This document shows, one piece after another, positions 49,393 to 58,451 of a stretch of DNA of 64,000 nucleotides. The notes under the pieces are model-generated. The model ran no database searches, was not told the DNA's origin, and was given only the letters and a program-made list of their open reading frames with translations. Each line of letters opens with the position of its first letter. The stretch's first letter is position 1. Position numbers and translations under genes: made by a program. The stretch comes from Methylohalobius crimeensis 10Ki (GTDB lineage Bacteria; Pseudomonadota; Gammaproteobacteria; Methylococcales; Methylothermaceae): positions 2,449,001 to 2,513,000 of the forward strand of contig NZ_ATXB01000001.1 of the NCBI RefSeq assembly GCF_000421465.1, in the 5' to 3' direction.

Positions 49393-50977
49393 CGTTGCTC
49401 CCCTCCTCGGCTTCGGTTATTTCCACTACGGGGAATGCGCGTCCCCTGACCAACTCCTGAACGGAGTAACCCCGGTAGTCGGCGCGCAAAGTCCGCAGCA
49501 GGGACACCGCCATGAATATCAGTAGGCCGCAGAACGGCAAACCCAGACTCGTAATCACATTCTGCAACGCGGCGAAGCCGCCGACAAGCAGCAAAGTGGC
49601 GGCGACGGCCCCTTGCGCCGCCGCCCAGAATACTCGCTGATGTACCTGGGATGGTTGGTCGTCCCGGCGGGTCAGCATATCGATCACCAAGGACGCGGAA
49701 TCCGAAGAGGTGGTGAAAAAGATTACGATGATCACCACGCCCAGCCCCGACACAATCGATGCCAAGGGATAATGCGCCAGAAAGGAAAATACCGCCACCG
49801 ACACATCCTCCCGTACCTGGGCGGCCAAACCTACCTGCCCGTGCCATTCCAGATCGATCGCCGACAAACCGAACACCGCGAACCACAGCACGGTAAACAA
49901 CGTGGGCGCCAACAGCACGCCGCCCACGAACTCACGGATGGTGCGCCCCCTAGAAATGCGGGCGATGAAAATCCCCACATACGGCGCCCAGGAAATCGTC
50001 CACGCCCAGTAAAACAAGGTCCATTGTTGCTGCCAATGCGTCTCTTGATAGGCCTCGGTCCAGAAAGCCAGCCACGGCAGCGCCTCCAGGTAGGCGCCGA
50101 TGCTCTCCACCAAGCCGTTGGTGATGAACAAGGTCGGCCCGGCGAACCAGACGAACAACAGTAAAACGCATGCCAGCAGAATGTTGATCTGGGACAAACG
50201 GCGAATGCCACGCTCCAGCCCCAATGCGACGGAAGTGCTCGCAATCGCAGTGATGGCTGTGATCAACACGACTTGAGAGGTGCCGCTCACCGGCAAGCCG
50301 AAAAGGTAATTGAGACCGCTGTTGAGCTGTAGTGCGCCCAATCCCAGGGACGTGGCCACCCCGAATAGTGTCCCGATGACCGCCACCACGTCGATGGCCC
50401 AGCCGACGGGTCCCGCCGTCCGCTCCCCCAATAGGGGATAAAACAAACTGCTGATGCGCATGGGCAGTTGATGGCGATAGGCGAAATAGCCGATGGCCAG
50501 GGCGGGCACCGCGAAAATGCTCCAGGTATGCAGACCGAAATGATACAAGGCGAATGTCATCGCCAATTTCGCCGCGTCTCTTCCGCCCGCCTCGACCCCT
50601 GCCAGCGGCGGGTCGGCAAAATGGGAGATCGGCTCGGCCACCCCCCAGAACATGAGGATGGTCCCGATGCCGGCGGCGAAAAGCATCATGAACCAAGTGA
50701 GGTTGTCGAAATCCGGCAGCGATTGATCACCGCCGAGCCGGATGGCGCCGTAGCGACTGAAGGCCAGCCATAGCAGAAATAGCAGCAATCCGGTGACGGT
50801 GAGGATATAGAACCAGCCCAGATAGGTCGCGATCCAGCGGGTCAGATCGCCGAAAAAAACCGCCACGGGTTGTTCGAAGGCGATCGCCAGCGCCACGAAC
50901 GCCACCGCCAAGCCGGCTGCGGTAAAAAACACCGCCGGAATAACCTGCAGCCCCAAGAAATGTTGCAGTCGGTACAC
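49358..50977 (-). CDS. BCCT family betaine/carnitine/choline transporter
   Basis: A 539-residue 12-helix transporter: LPDFDNLTWFMMLFAAGIG, FWGVAEPISHFADPP, FHFGLH-like ALYHFGLHTWSIF, FYWAWTISWAPYVGIFIARI with the conserved substrate tryptophans, SRGRTIREFV, and FFTTSSDSASLVIDML. It should import betaine-like solutes with Na+ or H+. The start is GTG 50977 after GGAGG. The C-terminal tail is short and acidic and overlaps the Usp gene, which may link stress sensing to uptake. Confidence 0.92.
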   Translation of the reverse strand: MYRLQHFLGLQVIPAVFFTAAGLAVAFVALAIAFEQPVAVFFGDLTRWIATYLGWFYILTVTGLLLFLLWLAFSRYGAIRLGGDQSLPDFDNLTWFMMLFAAGIGTILMFWGVAEPISHFADPPLAGVEAGGRDAAKLAMTFALYHFGLHTWSIFAVPALAIGYFAYRHQLPMRISSLFYPLLGERTAGPVGWAIDVVAVIGTLFGVATSLGLGALQLNSGLNYLFGLPVSGTSQVVLITAITAIASTSVALGLERGIRRLSQINILLACVLLLFVWFAGPTLFITNGLVESIGAYLEALPWLAFWTEAYQETHWQQQWTLFYWAWTISWAPYVGIFIARISRGRTIREFVGGVLLAPTLFTVLWFAVFGLSAIDLEWHGQVGLAAQVREDVSVAVFSFLAHYPLASIVSGLGVVIIVIFFTTSSDSASLVIDMLTRRDDQPSQVHQRVFWAAAQGAVAATLLLVGGFAALQNVITSLGLPFCGLLIFMAVSLLRTLRADYRGYSVQELVRGRAFPVVEITEAEEGSNDVSQDSDRYRT

Positions 50978-51033
50978 GCCGCCTCCGAAACTCGATCAAC
51001 ATCCAGGGTCGCGGCTGGATTCCCCGGGTTAAA

Positions 51034-51086
51034 TTGCTTTGACACGGTTTTATTGTTTATAATTGTACATTAATCTTGTACAATTA
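51034..51086 (+). promoter_or_regulatory. promoter and operator of the vapBC-type pair
   Basis: -35 TTGCTT (51034-51039), 18-base spacer, -10 TATAAT (51058-51063). A perfect 10-base inverted repeat TAATTGTACA/TGTACAATTA with a seven-base spacer (51060-51086) overlaps the -10 box and ends 13 bases before the antitoxin start: the position expected for autorepression by the antitoxin complex. A TTGACA at 51039 is only 13 bases from the -10. Confidence 0.6.
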
Positions 51087-51099
51087 AGATGTCCCGGCC

Positions 51100-51330
51100 A
51101 TGATAAACGTCACCATCAGCGAACTTAGGGCCAACTTACTGAAATATTTAAAAATAGCGCAACAAGGCGAACGGATTACCGTCACCTCAAAAGGTTTGCC
51201 TTTGGCCACTTTAACCGCCCCAGTTACTCAACGCAATGAGGCGAAGACCAAACTCGACAAACTGGCTGAGACGGCTGAAATCCATGATGTCGTTTCCCCG
51301 ACGATCGAAAGTTGGGAAGTCATGCGGTGA
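51100..51330 (+). CDS. Phd/YefM-type antitoxin
   Basis: A 76-residue antitoxin: MINVTISELRANLLKYLKIA and GERITVTSKGLPLATLTAP form the DNA-binding N-terminal domain; the C-terminal half (KLDKLAETAEIHDVVSP) would wrap the toxin. Its stop overlaps the toxin start (GTGA). AT-rich compared with neighbours. It is the only plus-strand unit between recC and recB. Confidence 0.9.
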   Translation: MINVTISELRANLLKYLKIAQQGERITVTSKGLPLATLTAPVTQRNEAKTKLDKLAETAEIHDVVSPTIESWEVMR

Positions 51331-51716
51331 TATTGCTCGATACTTGCGCGATTATCTGGGATGCGCTCGATCCGGGAAAACTGACGCCAAAAGCCGAAAA
51401 ATCGATTAAAAACGCAGAATGCGATTTAATCATTTGCGATATTTCCATTTGGGAAATTTCGATGCTTATAAAGCGCAATCGGCTGGTGATCGAGGACACA
51501 CCTGCCGAATTTATCAAGCTTGTGCTTCAAGCACGAAATTTTCAGATTCAGGAAATTACCCCTGAAATAGCCGAACTCTCGGTAAATTTCGGTCCCGAAA
51601 TCAACAGCGATCCGGCCGATCGGCTGATTGCGGCGACTTCCATCCTACTGAACGCTCCGGTCGTTACCGCCGACCAAAACCTCAGAGAAGCAACCATTCT
51701 TCAAACCATTTGGTAA
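51327..51716 (+). CDS. vapC: PIN domain toxin (VapC family)
   Basis: A 129-residue PIN ribonuclease with the acidic set visible: LLDTCAIIWDAL, SIWEISML, SDPADRLIAATSI and VVTADQNLRE. Start GTG 51327 overlaps the antitoxin stop; an upstream TTG in frame at 51312 has no support. It should cleave tRNA or another RNA when free of antitoxin. Confidence 0.9.
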   Translation: MILLDTCAIIWDALDPGKLTPKAEKSIKNAECDLIICDISIWEISMLIKRNRLVIEDTPAEFIKLVLQARNFQIQEITPEIAELSVNFGPEINSDPADRLIAATSILLNAPVVTADQNLREATILQTIW

Positions 51717-51738
51717 AGGCACCACACCACGCAATTAC

Positions 51739-54700
51739 CTATTCCTCCCCCCACGGTACCGCGTGCAGCAGAGTTTCGTAAAGCGGCCAACATTCCCGGA
51801 CGAAGTCTTCGGACAAGGCATCGCCGAACAAGAGGGCAAACGCTTCGGAAGGTATTTTGTCTCCTATTTTATTTCGCCAAACAGCTTGCAGATCCTCGGA
51901 CTTTTTTCGATGGGTGGGCTTTTTGTAGATTTCGAGCCAGCGATACCCCCATTCCGGCAGCCAAGGCGACGGCCTCGACCAACCCCCTCGAAAATGGGCC
52001 AGCCACGGCTGGAATCGTTGGGCCCAATTTTCCCGGGGATCGAATCGCCAGACCGTCACCCCGCTCTTTTTTGGATCCGGATTCAAGGCCACCAACCAGG
52101 TCGGCGTCTCGGAAAACGATTGCTTGAATAGATGCTGAAGCCAGACGCGCACCAGGTGCTTGCCCTTCAGTTTACCGGGCTCGACAAAGACGCTGCCGCG
52201 GGAATGGCGTTGGGCGATCGTCCCCGTCAGCCGCATACCGTCGATGACCACCTCGTGCCGATCTTCGAAACGTGCCTCCCCCGCGTTGCAGGCCTGCACC
52301 GCTTGACGCAAGGCCCTCGCCTCGGCCTGAAGGGCGCTGAACGGAATCTGCCCGGCAACCCCCTGCGGCCATTCCCCGGCCTGCTGCCAGCGTTCGAGAA
52401 CGGCCGCCGGCGGTTGCTCGGAATCAAGCAATTCACACCGCATTCGCCATGTGGTTAACCCGTCCGCGGCAAAAGGTTCGCGGGCTTCGGGCAGGACGTC
52501 GCGACCGTCCAGGGTCAATCCCAATCGACTCCGGCAGAACCAGTTTTGGGCATCGGCGTAGAAGGCCAATAGCTCGCTCAGCGGTAGAGGATCGGGCGGC
52601 TCTCCCTCGACCGTCCAACCCGATGGCCAGAAACGCACCTCGGTCCGAGGCGCCAAGAGGGCTCGGGCCACCTCGAAATCCTCCCCATCCTGGCTAGGCG
52701 CCGCAGCGGACTCGGTGAAATAACGAGGATGGAAGGGATGGGAGGGATGATCTTCGATCCAACTGTTCGGATCGAGACGGTAACGACCCAGGGTGTCGAT
52801 CAGCTCGGTCACCACCTGCGCCGGCGGCAGCGGCTCGCTTTTTTCCGGGGTCAGACCCCGATAGGTGAGAATCAATTCCTGGCGGGTGGAAAGCAATACT
52901 TCCAGAAATTGATAACGCTGCTCCTGCCGCCGCTCGCGGTCGCCGAGACGGGGATGGCGGGCGATCAGGTCGAAAGCGGGCGGCGTTTCCCGGCGCGGAA
53001 AGGCCCCGTCGTCCATCCCCATGACCAGGGTGATCCGGAACGGCACCGCGCGCATCGGCAGGAGGGTGCAGAAGGTGACGCCGCCGCTGAGGAAGCCGCG
53101 CTGCTGGTACTCCTCGTCCACCCGCGAGCGCAGCCAGTCGATGATCAAGGCCAGCGGCACGCCATCGTCGTAATCGGCGTCCCCGGGTAAGGCGGCAAAC
53201 AGCTCCGCCAATGCCTGGCGCGCCGCCAGGGTGTCGGCCGAATCGATGAACAAATCGTCGATGAATTCGGTCAACTCCTCCGCCCACCGGATCGGAGGCC
53301 GGGAGGTTTGCCAGCGTCGCCACCAGGCTTGCAGACGGCGCACGAAATCGGCCAAACCGAGGGCCGCAGCGCCCCATTGACCTTCGATGTCGGGGTAGGG
53401 AACCGTCCCTTGCCAGGCGACTTCCCCGGCCAGCATCCAGCCCAACAGCAACCGGTCAACGCCCATCCGCCAGGTATTGTGATCGCTCCCGGGCACGCCC
53501 TCGGCGGCGCGCTGCTCGGCGTCCAGCCCCCAGCGGGTGGCGCTGTCCACCACCCAGCGCTCCAAGCGCGGCAGTTCGGTGGCGCTGTGGCCGAAGCGAT
53601 CGCGTACCGGCGGACGGCCGAACAACGCCAGCACCCGGTCCCATTCGAAACGGCCGTCGATCAATTCCAAGGCTTCGATCAACACCTCCAAAAGCGGATT
53701 GGAGTGGCCCAGCGTGCGGTCGGCGATATGATGGGGCACGTCTTGAAACACCGCTTCGATGTAGGGCTGATAGGCGCCGATGTCCGGCGCCATCACGGCG
53801 ATGTCCTCCAGACGCAGGGAAGCATCTCGGGCCAAACGGGTCAGAATTTCGTTGCGCACCACCTCCACTTCGCGCAAGTGGGTATGGCAACGGTGCAGAT
53901 GGATTCCGACCGGCAAGCACTCGGCGGGCATGCTCAGCCGTCCGGCGGCCAGATCGTTTTGCAGGTGTTGGAGCAAATTGCGGGGCGGATCGTGACGGAA
54001 ATAGCCTTCCGACTCCAACGCCGGTTCCAAGTGTTCCAGCACCAGGCGCTGGAATTGAGCGCCGCGCTTGCCCAAGGCTACCAAGAGGGGATGGTCCAGC
54101 CCGTCCCAGTCCGCTTCGGGGTCCGTCCCGGCCATCCGCATCGCCAGACTACGCTTGCCGGGCAGATCGGCCCAATAACCTGCCACCGGGCTGAGGAGGA
54201 ACAAATGGACATCGGTCTGCCGAGACAGCGCCGCGAGTACCTCGAGCATCAGCGGGGGCAGAAAGCCGATCCCGAACAAATGCAATGCCGGCGGCAACAG
54301 GCCTTCCGGAACCGGCCGCCGAAGGCGTTCGATCAGTTGCCCCCAAAGTTGGCCGCGGTGGCCGCCGAGGCGTGCGTACAATGCCCGCCACAGAGCTGCC
54401 TGCCAGCGCTCCATGTCCCGTCCCATCTCCCGGCACTGGGCCGCCTCCCCCGCCTGCCAGGCCGAAAGCCAATCCACCCGCTGGATTTGATACTGGTCGA
54501 ATAGGTTGGCCAACTGCCGGGCCAATTGGAAACGGCGCAACGCCGGGCCGGGGCCGGCCAGATAACGCTGAAGCAGCGGGTCTTCCTGAAAGCGGGGCTG
54601 TTTGAGCAGATCATCGAGCAACCACGCCATGCGGCCGCGGTCGAATGTCTCGTCGTTCAAACGCAGTCCCAGAGCCGCCGCCAGTGCACCGAAAAAACGG

Positions 54701-54894
54701 TTAGGGAAATCGAACCGCCCATGGGCCCAAACCCCGTCCGTCTGCGCCAAACCCATTTGCAGCCAGCGCTCCATGCCGCGCCCCTGAATCAAGAAACGGA
54801 CCGGATCGAACGGACCGTAGGCGTACTGCGCCATCACCACGGAAAGCTGCTCGAATAGAATCTCGGTACGGTTGGCGGTATGGAGAGCGAACAT
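51739..54894 (-). CDS. recC: exodeoxyribonuclease V subunit gamma
   Basis: A 1051-residue RecC: N-terminal LHTANRTEILFEQLSVVM, PVRFLIQGRGMERWLQMGLA, HLFGIGFLPPLMLEVLAAL, MAPDIGAYQPYIEAVF, VTFCTLLPMRAVPFRI, LVMGMDDGAFPRRETPPAFDL and DRERRQEQRYQFLEVLLSTR. It recognises Chi and holds the RecBCD complex together. ATG 54894 follows GGGGAAAG. It lies just after the GNAT-nitrilase gene, not directly before recB. Confidence 0.94.
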   Translation of the reverse strand: MFALHTANRTEILFEQLSVVMAQYAYGPFDPVRFLIQGRGMERWLQMGLAQTDGVWAHGRFDFPNRFFGALAAALGLRLNDETFDRGRMAWLLDDLLKQPRFQEDPLLQRYLAGPGPALRRFQLARQLANLFDQYQIQRVDWLSAWQAGEAAQCREMGRDMERWQAALWRALYARLGGHRGQLWGQLIERLRRPVPEGLLPPALHLFGIGFLPPLMLEVLAALSRQTDVHLFLLSPVAGYWADLPGKRSLAMRMAGTDPEADWDGLDHPLLVALGKRGAQFQRLVLEHLEPALESEGYFRHDPPRNLLQHLQNDLAAGRLSMPAECLPVGIHLHRCHTHLREVEVVRNEILTRLARDASLRLEDIAVMAPDIGAYQPYIEAVFQDVPHHIADRTLGHSNPLLEVLIEALELIDGRFEWDRVLALFGRPPVRDRFGHSATELPRLERWVVDSATRWGLDAEQRAAEGVPGSDHNTWRMGVDRLLLGWMLAGEVAWQGTVPYPDIEGQWGAAALGLADFVRRLQAWWRRWQTSRPPIRWAEELTEFIDDLFIDSADTLAARQALAELFAALPGDADYDDGVPLALIIDWLRSRVDEEYQQRGFLSGGVTFCTLLPMRAVPFRITLVMGMDDGAFPRRETPPAFDLIARHPRLGDRERRQEQRYQFLEVLLSTRQELILTYRGLTPEKSEPLPPAQVVTELIDTLGRYRLDPNSWIEDHPSHPFHPRYFTESAAAPSQDGEDFEVARALLAPRTEVRFWPSGWTVEGEPPDPLPLSELLAFYADAQNWFCRSRLGLTLDGRDVLPEAREPFAADGLTTWRMRCELLDSEQPPAAVLERWQQAGEWPQGVAGQIPFSALQAEARALRQAVQACNAGEARFEDRHEVVIDGMRLTGTIAQRHSRGSVFVEPGKLKGKHLVRVWLQHLFKQSFSETPTWLVALNPDPKKSGVTVWRFDPRENWAQRFQPWLAHFRGGWSRPSPWLPEWGYRWLEIYKKPTHRKKSEDLQAVWRNKIGDKIPSEAFALLFGDALSEDFVRECWPLYETLLHAVPWGEE

Positions 54895-54897
54895 TTA

Positions 54898-56481
54898 TCA
54901 CTTTCCCCGCCAGCGAACGCTGTACAAATCGTGGCGGCGATCGCGCAGGTTCTGCACGGTACCATTGTTGCGCGCCATTTGCAGGGTCTCGGGCCGCAAA
55001 TCGGCAATCGCCACCATTTCCACGTTGGGGGTGGTGTCGGCGGCGATGCCGTCGCGGGCGAAGGGGAAATCGCAGGGCGTCAGAATGCAGCTTTGGGCAT
55101 ATTGAATATCCATGTTGGAAACATTGGGCAGGTTGCCCACGTTGCCCGCCATGACCACGTAGAACTGATTTTCCACCGCCCGCGCCTGGCCGCAATAGCG
55201 GACCCGCAAGTAGGATTGACGCTCGTCGGTGCAAAACGGCACGAACAGGATCTGCACACCTTGATCGGCCAGATGCCGCGTCAGTTCCGGGAATTCCGCG
55301 TCGTAGCAGATGAGGACTCCGATCGGGCCGCAGTCGGTCTCGATGGCGTTGAGGGTGTTGCCGCCCTCGATGTTCCACCAATACACCTCGTTGGGGGTGG
55401 GATGGATCTTGGGCTGCTCGTAAATCGCTCCGTCCCGCAGGAAGACGTAGGCGATGTTTTCCACCCGCCCGTTGGGCATCCGCGTGGGATGGGAACCGCC
55501 GATGATGTTGATGTTGTAGCGGATGGCCAGATTTCGGAGCGCTTCTTTGAAGCGCGGGGTGTACTTGGTGAGCGCCTCGATGGAAACGGCCGGATCCAGT
55601 TCCTGATCCTCGATGGACAATACCTGCAGGGCGAACATTTCCGGAAAGACCACAAAGTCCCCCTTGTAGTCGGCCACCACATCGACGAAATACTCGATGA
55701 ATCCGAGAAATTCGTCGAAGGAAATCACCCGCCGCTGCATGTATTGGACGGCGCCGACCCGAATGGTGTCGGGCAGACGGCGACCGTAGCGTTTGCGGCG
55801 TCCGGTGGGCGTCTCCTCGGGCACCTTGGGGTTATGCCAGACCAGATGGACCCCGTAGCCGAGGGATTCTCGGTCGGCGTCGAGATAACGGGGAATCACC
55901 CCGATCACCTCGAAGCCGTTGCGGAGTTGAAACGACAACACCGGATCGCGCTGTTGCTTTTGCTGTACCTGCTCCACGTATTCTTCCACGCCGGCGAACC
56001 GGCGGATCCGCCGCGCCAGGGTCGGCAGGCGGCCCACAAACACGATTCCCTTCAATCCCAGATCCTGACACAGGCGCTTGCGCGCGTTGTAAAGCCGTTG
56101 CCCGATGCGATAGCCCCGATAGCGGGGATCGACGCAAACCTCCATCCCGTACAGCCACTCGCCCTCCGGATCGTGACGCGAGGCATAACCATGGCCGGTA
56201 ATTTCCTCCCAGGTATGGGGCTTGAGCGCGAGTTCTCCACTGATGCGGAAAGTGGCGCAATAGCCCACCACCCGATCCTCCACCATCGCGGCGAACTGGC
56301 CTTCGGGAAAATTATTGATCTGGCCGATCAACGAGCCCGCCGAATACCCCGTCATTCCGGTGCCGGCATAGACCCGATCGATCAGGGAAGCGATCTCCGG
56401 CACGTCGCGCAAGGTGGCGTTGCGCACCTCGAGGCGGCTGCGGGGATTGTCGAGCATGGTGGGTTGTCTTTTGTCGGTCAT
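54898..56481 (-). CDS. GNAT N-acetyltransferase / carbon-nitrogen hydrolase fusion
   Basis: A 527-residue two-domain protein. Residues of about 15-215 are a GNAT domain (LRDVPEIASLIDRVY, MEVCVDPRYRGYRIGQRLYN acetyl-CoA loop). About 240-520 is a nitrilase domain with the Glu in VVFPEMFAL, Lys in EQPKIHPTPNE and Cys in GVLICYDAEFPEL. This fusion is widespread in Proteobacteria, but its substrate is unknown. Its stop is four bases before the recC start, implying one transcript. Confidence 0.9.
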   Translation of the reverse strand: MTDKRQPTMLDNPRSRLEVRNATLRDVPEIASLIDRVYAGTGMTGYSAGSLIGQINNFPEGQFAAMVEDRVVGYCATFRISGELALKPHTWEEITGHGYASRHDPEGEWLYGMEVCVDPRYRGYRIGQRLYNARKRLCQDLGLKGIVFVGRLPTLARRIRRFAGVEEYVEQVQQKQQRDPVLSFQLRNGFEVIGVIPRYLDADRESLGYGVHLVWHNPKVPEETPTGRRKRYGRRLPDTIRVGAVQYMQRRVISFDEFLGFIEYFVDVVADYKGDFVVFPEMFALQVLSIEDQELDPAVSIEALTKYTPRFKEALRNLAIRYNINIIGGSHPTRMPNGRVENIAYVFLRDGAIYEQPKIHPTPNEVYWWNIEGGNTLNAIETDCGPIGVLICYDAEFPELTRHLADQGVQILFVPFCTDERQSYLRVRYCGQARAVENQFYVVMAGNVGNLPNVSNMDIQYAQSCILTPCDFPFARDGIAADTTPNVEMVAIADLRPETLQMARNNGTVQNLRDRRHDLYSVRWRGK

Positions 56482-56636
56482 GGTTTCTCGTCGATACTAT
56501 TTCGCGCTCAATGATAGCGGGAATTCCGCGTTTGGCATTATGACCACCCAAGGGGCAAAGGGAAAGTACATTGCTTTTGGAATCCGACCGGGCGCAAAAT
56601 CACAATCGCCATTAACACAATAACGAGGAGGAGACA

Positions 56637-58418
56637 ATGGCGACCAAACTTGGCCTGGCATTATCCGGCGGTGGATTCCGTGCATCCTTTTACCACATCG
56701 GCGTGTTGGCGCAAATGGCCGAACAAGGCCTGCTTCGCCATGTGGAAGTAATCAGTGCGGTATCGGGCGGTTCCATCATCGCCGCCTTGTATTACCTGCA
56801 TCTCAAAAAACTTCTGGAATCGAAGCCGGATGATCAAATCGAAGACGCCGACTATGTCCAGATCATGGAAACCATCGAGCGCGATTTCTTCAAAGCCGTG
56901 GAAACCAATTTGCGTATGCAAACCTTTTCCAGCTTCGCCGCCAATTGGGAAATGCGCCGCGCCGATTATTCCCGCTCGGACCGGATGGCCGAATTGTACA
57001 ACAAGCACTTCTACCGCCCGATACTGAGTAAATCCGGCCCCATCGAGATGCGGGAGCTGAAAATCCATCCGCCGGGTTTCCCTCATTTCCATCCCCACTA
57101 CCACAATTATTGCCGCAAGGCGAAAGTCCCCATCCTGATCCTCAACGCCACCACCCTCAATACCGGGCGCGATTGGCAGTTCACCGCCCGGACCATGGGC
57201 GAGCCCATGCGCCATGACGATCAAGGTCAATCCGACTACGAGGAAAGCGACAATATTCCCATTCGCCTGCGCCGTGCCCGACCCGGCTACGACAACATGG
57301 TCCCCCGCCAGCAGAATTTCACCTTGGGGGATGCGGTGGCCGCATCCGCTTGCGTCCCGGGCTTGTTTCACCCGCTCGCCGTCAGCGAACTTTACCGCGA
57401 CGGCGACGACCCTATCCGAGTCCAACTGGTGGACGGCGGCGTCCACGACAACCAGGGAATCGGCGCGTTGCGTGACGAGAGTTGCACCTATTTCGTGGTC
57501 AGCGACGCTTCCGGGCAAATGGCGTTCGACCACCTACCGGACACCTCCACGGTACCGGTCCTGCTCCGTACCGCCTCCGTTCTCCAGGACCGGGTCCGCG
57601 GCGGAAATCTGAACCGCCTGTTCGAGACTTGGGGACGAGATCACGTGGCCTTCACCTATCTCCGCAAGGGACTCGCCATTCGCGAACTGTCCTGGATCGG
57701 TCCGAACGGCCAACCGGCCGAACCGGATCGGACGGTCGGTCCTTTCACCAAGGATTACGGGGTCGCTGCGGAGGTCCAGGAACGCCTCGCCGATATCCGC
57801 ACCGACCTGGACGCCTTCAGCGAGGTGGAAGCCAATTCATTGATGCTGGACGGCTTTCTCGCCAGCCAGCAGGAACTGGCGCGTTTGGGGAAGGCACTCA
57901 GTTATCCCGAACCCGCGACCGGGGAGCCGCCCCAATGGCAATTCCGGCAAATCCGGCCCTGGATGGAAAACGGCGGCGAGGATTATCTGCACCAGCTCGA
58001 GGTCGCTCGATACCAGGTGGGCAAACCCTTGCTCTTGATTCCCTGGTTGTTGGCGGTAACCGTTCTGGCGGCGATAGTGGGATTGATTCTGCTGTGGCCG
58101 GAACTGATGGCGGGACTGAACTCGAGTCTGTCGGTGGCCGCCATCGTCGCCACCTTGGTTGTCGTGTTAATCGATTATTTGGGACGCAGACTGGCGCACC
58201 TGAAAACCCTGCACAAACTGGCGCAAGTCATCGTAATGCTTAAATATCTACGGACGCCGCTGGCATTCTATCAAGCCGTCAAGCGTTTCCTGCTCCGCTC
58301 CGCCCTGCCTTTGCTGGGGACCGTTTTCGTCCAGGGTTACCTGCGGTTCATCAATCCCCTCTTCCTACGGCGCGGCAGTCTGGAAAGGCTGAAAAAGGTC
58401 AATCCTATGAAAGACTGA
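56637..58418 (+). CDS. patatin-like phospholipase with C-terminal membrane region
   Basis: A 593-residue protein. The patatin domain fills about residues 1-350: LALSGGGFRASFYHIGVL (oxyanion glycines), ISAVSGGSIIAALYY (nucleophile Ser, with Ala at the usual first Gly) and VQLVDGGVHDNQGIGAL (the Asp of the dyad). Two helices follow near 460-515 (LLIPWLLAVTVLAAIVGLIL, VAAIVATLVVVLIDYLG) and a further hydrophobic stretch lies near the end. ATG 56637 has a strong AGGAGGAG. It probably hydrolyses membrane lipids at the inner membrane. Confidence 0.88.
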   Translation: MATKLGLALSGGGFRASFYHIGVLAQMAEQGLLRHVEVISAVSGGSIIAALYYLHLKKLLESKPDDQIEDADYVQIMETIERDFFKAVETNLRMQTFSSFAANWEMRRADYSRSDRMAELYNKHFYRPILSKSGPIEMRELKIHPPGFPHFHPHYHNYCRKAKVPILILNATTLNTGRDWQFTARTMGEPMRHDDQGQSDYEESDNIPIRLRRARPGYDNMVPRQQNFTLGDAVAASACVPGLFHPLAVSELYRDGDDPIRVQLVDGGVHDNQGIGALRDESCTYFVVSDASGQMAFDHLPDTSTVPVLLRTASVLQDRVRGGNLNRLFETWGRDHVAFTYLRKGLAIRELSWIGPNGQPAEPDRTVGPFTKDYGVAAEVQERLADIRTDLDAFSEVEANSLMLDGFLASQQELARLGKALSYPEPATGEPPQWQFRQIRPWMENGGEDYLHQLEVARYQVGKPLLLIPWLLAVTVLAAIVGLILLWPELMAGLNSSLSVAAIVATLVVVLIDYLGRRLAHLKTLHKLAQVIVMLKYLRTPLAFYQAVKRFLLRSALPLLGTVFVQGYLRFINPLFLRRGSLERLKKVNPMKD

Positions 58419-58451
58419 TCATAAGAACATTTCAAAAAATTCGGGCGCCGA

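Noticed and set aside
51039-51063. TTGACA at 51039 as the -35 of the vapBC promoter
   Set aside because: Only 13 bases separate it from TATAAT; TTGCTT with an 18-base spacer fits better.
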